Shown here: positions 49,912-64,000 of the stretch, in pieces | How the letters are laid out: every line of letters begins with the position of its first letter | How positions within the stretch are numbered: the first letter of the stretch is position 1 | Assembly (NCBI GenBank): GCA_028564705.1 | Contig: JAPXFQ010002909.1 | Location: forward strand, 124,001 to 188,000 | Source: Apricaphanius iberus | Lineage: Eukaryota; Chordata; Actinopteri; Cyprinodontiformes; Aphaniidae | Length of the DNA: 64,000 nt | Direction: 5' to 3' | The notes under the pieces: model-generated | What the model saw: the letters and a program-made list of their open reading frames with translations, nothing else | Databases searched by the model: none | What the model was told of the DNA's origin: nothing | Translations under genes and position numbers: made by a program

Positions 49912-50081
49912 GTGAGTCCATCATCATCATCATCACTGTCTGACTGGTTCCGGACTGACTGACTGGTTAAGGCAAACTTTTAATCAAACTCCAGATCAGT
50001 TCAGGAACCAGTCTGGACCTCGTGGAGCTGCGGTTCGGTCCAGAACTTATGTCTGTTGTTCTCCCAGCACTCCCCGCAGCC

Positions 50082-53000
50082 ATGAGCATCCACCCCCGCA
50101 GGATCCGCCTGAAGCCCTGGCTGCTGGCCCAGGTGAACAGCGGCCGGTATCCGGGGCTGCAGTGGCTCAGTTCGGACCAGCGGCTCTTCCAGATCCCCTG
50201 GAAACACGCCACCCGTCACACACCGGTGTCAGAGGAGGAGAACACCATCTTCAAGGTTTGGTTCCGGCTGGGTCCACACGGGGTCGGTACACTGTCTGAA
50301 AGCGGAACTGGGCCTGATCAGAACCAGCAAATGTCTGCTGCCGGTTTCACTTCAGGTTTTCTGCTGGAACTGGTTCCTCTTTCTCTGCTTCCTGGTTCTG
50401 TTCGCTTCAGAGCAAACCCAGAACTGCAGGTCCAAACAGAACGTTTCTGGTTCTGTTTGGACCTGGTTGGGTTGAAGCTCGGGATGCACCGATACAGATA
50501 CTGGTATCGGGCCGATACCGTTCTAATGTACTGCTTAAAGTTTTAGCCGTGAAGCAAAACTGCAATAATTACACAGAAAATTCTTAGTTTTGTGCTAATT
50601 TTATTTTTTTATTTCCTATCCAACTCTCCATCCTTTGTTGTAACAAACAGAGGAAAATAAAACCCGTCTTCTAATTCATTGCAAGGACTCAGATCCATTT
50701 ATCGGTATGGGTTTGAATAAAGTATCGATAAGATCTAAAGCATGTACAATAATATCTATATTCTTTCTACATGGCAACATGACTGCAACAACAGTAAATA
50801 CATTTACATGGACAAAAATGGGATTAAAAACCTGATCAGAATAAAAACGCTTCATGCAAACATGCTATTCGCATTCCTCCGACTCATTCGGATAAAAACG
50901 TCATTCCGGTTGAGAAAGTCAGGTTATTCCGCTAGTTAATCCGATCACATGGAAACACTTATTCCTAATGCAGGTCATTACTGCGAGTGTCTGTTACATC
51001 ATGGGTTTACGTACCTTATGTTGGCGTTGATGGAAACTGGATGAAAGCGTGAAACCAAACTGAAAAAGTTTATACTGTTTGGTTTGGAAATGTAAAATTG
51101 TTTCCAGAAAAAAATAAAAGCACGCTAAGAAAATCGTACGGCTCCTTTTTAAATGAATGCAGCATTGTTTGCTTACAACGGACTTCTGCTGATTCTTCTT
51201 CTACAGCCGTTTCCGGTATTTCAGATAGTTCTGCGTATGTCAAAATGATTTAATCGTATTGAATTTGTGGCGGATGGAAACGCTCGTCATAATCGCATTG
51301 ATGTTTTCAGGTCCATGTACACAGATTCTAATCCGATCAATAATCAGATTAAATTACTGCACCAGAATAACTTCAAACAGGTTTAGAATGTCATTTAAGA
51401 TATTTTGTTGTGCAAAATTAATCAAATAATGCAAATTATTATTAAATTCTCACAATATAATTAAAGTTGAAGACATTTTACCTCAAATAAAAGCTAAATT
51501 GTATGAAAATAAAGTTAAATTGTCTGGCCTCCTGATTACTTCCACATTTAATATTGGACAAAAAAAGAAACCTGCAACTATTTGAATAAAAAAATGATTC
51601 AAAGTTCATCAAGTTTCTTTTCTGTTAAATGAAAACGACAAACATTATCTACCACATCATAACCATATCTACTGTGAAGACAAACCGATCCGTTTCCTTG
51701 TGTACCTGCTAGGCACAGCTTGATGACATCATCAAAATGAGTCTCTGGCTACATTTATATCATATTGCCCACTACTAGCTGCATCCCCGGTTGAAGTGGC
51801 CCGGTTCTGAAACCAGAAGCGGTGTTTTCTCCCTGCTCTTCGTCTTGCAGGCGTGGGCCGTGGAGACGGGGAAGTACCAGGAGGGGGTGGACGAACCGGA
51901 CCCGGCCAAGTGGAAGGCCAACCTGCGCTGCGCCCTGAACAAGAGCCGAGAGTTCCAGCTGAAGTACGACGGAACCAAAGAGACGCCGCTCAAACCCTAC
52001 AAGATCTACGAAGTGTGCGACGTGCCGGGGAACGCAGGTGAGCGCAGCCGGACCCGGTTCTTGGTCCGGACCGAGCCTCTGGATGGTTCTGATGCCTGAT
52101 TATTGTGTGTTTCAGATGGAGCGGAGGACGAGGAGGAGGAGGTGAGAACCTGTTGAACTGTCAGAGTGTCAGAGTCCTTCCACCTTAAACTAACTCCTAA
52201 ACGTTTGCAGATGCCGAACCTGATGGACCTTTCTATCAGTAAGTGGAGGATCGCCGTCTCCATGGTAACCGCAGACCGTCAGTCTGACCCCCCACCCCCT
52301 GTCTCCTCAGACCCTCCGATCAACGACCCCGCCTCCTTCCCCCCCTTCGCTCTGCCCTCCAACGGGGCGTTTGGATCTGCCCAGGTGATCCCGATGCCTC
52401 TCCTGCCCATGACCTCTGACCTCCAGCCTCGGGGCGCGGCGGTGGATCCGGGGAGCTTCGGTCCAGCTGGAGTACTTCCTGATGGACTTCAGAACCCAAA
52501 CTCCCTCTCTTCTTCAGTTACCGCCGCTACAGCAGAATCAATGGAGGCCAGCAGCATGGGGTCCGTCCAGAACGAGACGGACCTCCAGAACCACCAACCC
52601 TGCAAGTATGATCTGCTGAGCAGCGTCCCACGTGAGTCCGATCTGGTTCTGTAATGTTAGAATTGTTCAGTTAAATTGTAACTTCAACAACAAGTCCAAA
52701 CTAAATGGTGCTCCTGGTACAGAGAGGTCGGTTGGTCCAGAACTCCTCAGTCATGGAGTTTTGCTGTGACTTGGACCGGGAACCAGTGTAATTATGTTCC
52801 CTCTTGAAGCCATGTTCGGTCCAACTGAGCTGGCCAGGACCATGGGGACCCGGGCTATGGTCCAGATGGTCTGGTTTGACCATGGGGACCAAGTTTCAGA
52901 TCATCTGGACCAAGTTCAGGCCATCTGGACCCGGCTAAGATCATCTGGACCTAGGTAAAACCAAGGTTCAGACAATCTGGACCAGGGTTCCACCATGAGG

Positions 53001-54049
53001 ACCAGCCTCAGTAGGGGTCTACCTCCTCTTTTCTTTATAGATGTGGTCATTCCAGCTTGGGTCACTGGGTTACTGGGTTCTGATCGTACCCTTGTTCTGC
53101 TCGATCTCTGAAATGGATCGTGATGCGTCTAACCACAGCTTCTCCACTCTTGGTGCAGTAACAGATCTGGACTTGAAGTTCCTGTACCGGGGCAGAGCCA
53201 TGGGCTCTCTGACAGTCAGCAACCCCCAAGGCTGCCGGCTCTACTACGGACACCTTGAACCGACGCCAGAACAAGTGGACCTGTTCGGGCCGGTCACTCT
53301 GCAGCAGGTCCGGTTCCCAGGAACGTCAGAGATCCAGAACCAGAAGCAGCAGTTCTACACAGACGCTCTACTGGACGTGATGGATCGAGGTCTGATCCTG
53401 GAGATTGAGCAGCAGGACATCTACGCCATCCGCCTCTGTCAGTGCAAGGTGTTCTGGTCCGGACCGGGCCTACCAGAACAGGGACCTCCTAACCCCATGG
53501 AGAGGGAAAGGAGGATCAGAGTGTTCAGCCTGAACGAGTTTCTACAAGGTTAGTATTCTGCCAAGGTTCTTTGAGGTCCTGAAGGTGGAACCGTTAATGA
53601 AGGTCCGTCTGTGCCTCAGGGCTCATCTTGTTCCAGAAAGGCGAAGCTCCAAATCCTCCACCCTTCGATGTGTACTTCTGTTTTGGTGAAGACTGGCCGG
53701 ACCGGAAGCCCAAGGAGAAGAAACTCATCATGGTCCAGGTCAGTCAGCTAAAGGGTCACTTTGATCTGGGTTCTAACGGTCTGGGTTGTAAAGGTTCCCT
53801 TGTTGGTTCCAGGTGGTTCCTGTGGTGGCTCGGATCCTGACGGAGATGTTCTCAGGGGAACTCAACTGGTCCACCGACAGTATCCGGCTGCAGATCTCAA
53901 ACCCAGATGTGAAGGACCAGACGGTGGAACAGTTTAAAGAACTGCAAAGGCTTCTTCAGAACCAACTGGGTCTCCAGGTTCCCTGGGCTGCCCCCGGGTC
54001 CCTGAATGCCTCCAATGCATCCAGCGGGTTCTCCATAGGGACCAGCTGA
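50082..54049 (+). CDS. irf5: Interferon regulatory factor 5
   Basis: Transcription factor activated downstream of Toll-like receptors, inducing type I interferon and inflammatory genes. Coding exons: 50082-50255, 51851-52037, 52116-52141, 52211-52238, 52311-52631, 53159-53548, 53620-53738, 53813-54049 (493 aa; human about 498). IRF DNA-binding domain 1-115 with the five Trp at 13, 28, 40, 60 and 79; acidic run EDEEEE about 125; variable Pro/Ser linker 130-245; IRF association domain about 246-440 ([43 protein letters not shown]); C-terminal LQIS (Ser444) in the region phosphorylated in mammalian IRF5. The exon at 53159 is fixed by phase: only this acceptor keeps the frame and gives PLTDLDLKF. 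IRF5 rather than IRF6 or IRF7 by the N-terminal [15 protein letters not shown] and by tnpo3 next door. Confidence 0.96.
50256..51850. mobile_element. irf5 intron 1 (coding) with MITE fragments
   Basis: 50480-50520 holds a 'gatgcaccgat...gataccg' repeat edge. About 50795-51345 is bounded by TACATGGAC and its complement and contains 'aatccgat/atcggatt' type sequence, so probably a MITE. No exon seen. Confidence 0.45.
52836..53010 (+). repeat. Degenerate short tandem repeat in irf5 intron
   Basis: Variants of 'catctggaccaagttcag' and 'accatggggacc' recur every 25-35 bp. Confidence 0.5.
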
Positions 54050-54983
54050 GGCCTTCCCCACAACCTCATCAATGACCAGAGACGTGACCTCTGGACCGCT
54101 ACCATAGCCGCCGACCCAGGTTCAGGTCAAAGCTGCGGCTTTAACAGATCATTGGTGGACCAGAACCAACCAGAACTATGTTTTCTGCTTTGTGGTGTTT
54201 AAAGGGTCCGATCATTTGTTCAGAAGTCCACCTAAAAACTCTCAGCCAGGGTTTTGGCCGCTCTAGCTCAGGGGTTTCAGCCCCACCCACCATGGTCCAC
54301 TGGATGGGTTAATGTTGGAATTCTACTGAAACCTTCACACATTTCCAAAGTTCTGTCCATATCCTCCTGACCCGGTTCTAAACAGTGATCCAGAATGTTC
54401 TGTAATGCTTTAATCAGGTTCATTCCTAAAGGTTTTTATTTGGGCTTTGGCTGCTTCTCTGACTCAGCTGGAATCTCTGGTTCTGACCATTCCCAAACGA
54501 GCTTTTAGACAGGAATAAGCTTCTGAACCGGGCCTGTGGACCCAGCATTAGGTGGTCTGGTACCAGCAGCCTGTCAGTGGGACCAGTTGGAGATCTAGAC
54601 CTCCTACAGTAGATGATCTGTTTAGGGATGGTGTTGGTTCTGGTTCAGCTCTTTGGGGCAGTCTCATGAAAACCAAAACACTGAACTGATCCAGAATCTT
54701 TACAGAACCGGACTGGAGATGAGAGAGAAGCGACCGAGGTCTGAAGACCATGAGAACGTTTGGAGAACCACAGATCATTCAGACCCGATTAGACCATCAC
54801 AGCGTCTGGAGAATCGGGTCTTCAGGATGTTTGGTACCGTCCGGACTCAGAACCGCTGCAGTATTCCCTCTTCCTAGCGTGCCTGTCGGAACCTAGCGAC
54901 GGGAAGCTGAAGGTTCTCCAGAACCAAGACGTTCCTGGTTGCTTTATATATTTTGACATTTAACGTTTTTCTGTGAATTGATG

Positions 54984-54989
54984 AATAAA
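54984..54989 (+). promoter_or_regulatory. irf5 polyadenylation signal
   Basis: AATAAA 935 nt after the irf5 stop, followed within 30 nt by GT-rich sequence. Confidence 0.7.
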
Positions 54990-55238
54990 GTGTCGACCCC
55001 AACGTGTTGCTCTGACCTCTGATTCGTAGCGCCAACCTGAGGACAAACGGGTGTCCTGCAGGCAGCGGCTAATGATCCTGTCAGACAGGATTCTGGGCAG
55101 CAGTGACCACAGGCAGGAACCGGTTTGACCAGAGCTCCCAGTAGGGAGGGTAGGGTGGTGTTGGGTTACAGAAACAGCCGAGCCCAGACCCTCTAAAAGC
55201 ACAGAAGATGACGGAGAACATGGAGTGTTTTCAGCTGT

Positions 55239-55244
55239 TTTATT
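55239..55244 (-). promoter_or_regulatory. tnpo3 polyadenylation signal (distal)
   Basis: AATAAA on the minus strand, about 1.8 kb after the tnpo3 stop. A weaker ATTAAA near 56315 is an alternative. Confidence 0.45.
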
Positions 55245-56399
55245 GTTTATAGCAAGGCTACATCACCACTGATGTCATGGTGTCAGTCCGCCTCATTACC
55301 CACAGTCCTCTTTGTTTCCATTTATGGAAAAACAACTAAAATAAACCAAAGATAAAAGGTCAAAGGTGACGCCAAATCCTCCAGCGCTACGCCACTCGGC
55401 CCACAGCATCATGGGAATTTTTTTTGGCTCTGTTTTTTTTGGCACAGACAGAAACATCTTGACCAAAGTCCCAAAAATAAATCTCTTAAAAACAGTTGAG
55501 CAGGCACGTCCTGATTAGTCGCCTCCGAGGATCCAGCAGGAACCGGTCCTGACCCCGCCCACCCAGAACCACCTGCTGCAGGTGTGCCGGGTGCGCTCCG
55601 TCCGTCCTCCCTCCGTCAGGTCACAGAGTCCTGTTTCACATTCAAAGTCCCTCCATCTTCAGCGTCATCTTCGTCGTCTGCAGTCGCAGCTTTTTGCCGT
55701 CACCTCTGAATGTTGGTCAACTAAAGATTTAACCTGGGGAAGCAGAGGAAGAGCGGGTTTAGAACCATCAACCATCTCTGAGTTCACATAGAAACCCCAG
55801 ATCCCGTACCTGGAATCACACCTGGAAGTGACTATCTGGTGCCCATGGCTGCTAACGCTAACATCAACGAATTCAACCTTCTGATATTCTAGAATGTGCT
55901 GCTCTATAGAAAGTACCGGTTAGAAGCTTTACCACGGTTACTTTCAACCAAATGGTTTTTACATAGCTGAAGGTTCTATCAACAGAATCAAACATTGTGG
56001 ATGGACATTAACTGGATCAACCCATGGAGGGTCAGGGTTTACTATTACACATCTGGTGGTCATCGTGCGGTGCTCCTGTTCCTCCTTACACAGAGGTGGA
56101 GGTAGCAGTCCTGCTGCTGGGTGGTTGTGTTCCTCCTCCACGTCTCCTGGTAGCTCCTCCATGATGTGGACACTACGCTGACAGACAGCTAACCTTCCTG
56201 CCATCCTGGATGAACTGCTCTACCTGAGCTACCTGTGTGGTTTATAGACTGCCTCATGCTGCTGCTAAAGTGAAAACACCACCAGCATTAAAAAGGGACC
56301 AGAAAGGTCTGTGTTCTAATTTTAATCATGTAACACACCTTGAATCGCCTTGTGTTAAAGGTGTGCTGTAACAAACCGCTCCTTTACTGGGAGCTCTTA

Positions 56400-56870
56400 A
56401 GCTTGGTTTATGCTTGCCGCGTCCGCGAGGTCCGCATGGCCAAATTACGTTATTTCAGTAACCGCGCCTCTCCGCACAGCCTAGGAACATTGGTAACTAC
56501 ACGGACGGTCCGGCGCGGAAAAACATGGCGGACTGGCAAGAGCTATTGCCGGAGGTTCATAAATAGACATCTGTATGATTCGGCTGATAGAGATCACTGT
56601 GATCAACTGTGTTTCAATGGACGGTCTCCTTTTTCGTGTTTTTTCCTAAGTAAACAGCATAAAAGTTCTGCTTTGTTTAAGCTCACGGGTATCACCATCT
56701 TGTAAATAACAGTGATTACTACTTCTACTATGGTGTAGTGTTGTATGCATGCCGTAGAGCCCTACGGCGCCCCCTACAGTCGTCAATAATATTGGGTCTC
56801 AGCAGGGAAAAGCCACAAAAAGTATAAACGCTGCTAGAAGGGGTCTCGTTTCTCAAGCATAAACCAAGCT
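56400..56870. mobile_element. PIF/Harbinger-like MITE, copy 3
   Basis: 471 bp with perfect TIRs AGCTTGGTTTATGCTTG and complement, and TTA on both sides (56397-56399, 56871-56873). No transposase. Ends resemble the copies at 22965 and 35104. It lies in the presumed tnpo3 3' UTR. Confidence 0.85.
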
Positions 56871-56879
56871 TTACTACTG

Positions 56880-56967
56880 GCCTAGAACTTTTTACACTGA
56901 TCCATCAGCTCCACCTGCTGCTGTACAACAGGTGGAGCTGATGGGTCAGTGTAAAATGAGGTTCTGG
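56880..56967. repeat. 88-nt near-perfect hairpin after the tnpo3 stop
   Basis: Arms TTTACACTGATCCATCAGCT... and its complement pair over about 37 positions with a few mismatches, around an 11-nt loop (56918-56928). Lies about 70 nt past the tnpo3 stop. Confidence 0.8.
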
Positions 56968-57035
56968 TAAAGGCTGGTAGAAAGGATTCCCCATCCCCGG
57001 TTGAAGGGATACCTGGTGTCATGGGAGGGCTGCAG

Positions 57036-64000
<6,965 letters not shown>

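Noticed and set aside
50022..50546. 174-codon frame over irf5 exon 1
   Set aside because: Runs past the consensus donor at 50255 into intron; the true exon is the first 58 codons from 50082.
53041..53158. Extended start of the irf5 IAD exon (in-frame ATG at 53041)
   Set aside because: Phase from the previous exon only fits the acceptor at 53158; the upstream part is intron.

Overview
This is a vertebrate nuclear genome window, almost certainly from a teleost fish. It has spliced multi-exon genes with GT-AG introns, and dense fish-type repeats: Tc1-like, hAT and PIF/Harbinger-like DNA transposons, L2/CR1-like LINE copies with 3' tails of a type common in fish, a tRNA-derived SINE and long AT/CA microsatellites. 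I cannot name the species.

Four protein genes can be assembled exon by exon. (1) drd4, a D4-type dopamine receptor, + strand, 8084-14080, four exons, 407 aa. (2) A cdhr5-like short mucin/brush-border type cadherin, + strand, 30307-44611, about 14 exons, about 655 aa. (3) irf5, interferon regulatory factor 5, + strand, 50082-54049, eight coding exons, 493 aa. (4) The C-terminal 543 or so residues of tnpo3 (transportin-3), - strand, 64000-57036, 15 exons, running off the right edge. irf5 and tnpo3 are tail to tail, with polyadenylation signals about 250 bp apart.

Layout: 1-8083 holds no supported gene, only repeat fragments (Tc1-like remnants, a SINE, a dispersed repeat whose near-twin lies at 61.3 kb). 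8.1-14.4 kb is drd4, whose second intron carries a minus-strand LINE. 14.4-30.3 kb is repeat-rich and without a gene: a decayed LINE with an endonuclease region and a degenerate 2A-like motif; a second LINE split by a solo LTR and two further insertions; Harbinger-like and MITE-like elements; Tc1-like remnants. 30.3-45.2 kb is cdhr5, with introns inflated by nested transposons, a 380-bp-armed inverted repeat and a Tc1-like element with a full-length transposase frame. 45.2-49.7 kb holds an 85-bp tandem satellite and repeat tails. 49.7-64 kb is irf5 and tnpo3.

The genes do not form a single pathway. The gene order is the informative part: drd4, cdhr5 and an IRF gene recall the mammalian DRD4-SCT-CDHR5-IRF7 cluster, but here the IRF is irf5 with its usual partner tnpo3. 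I found no bacterial-type system, CRISPR array or rRNA, and no convincing novel protein system. The most unusual structures are the nested transposons, the promoter-like inverted repeat inside cdhr5, the satellite array and several near-perfect hairpins.
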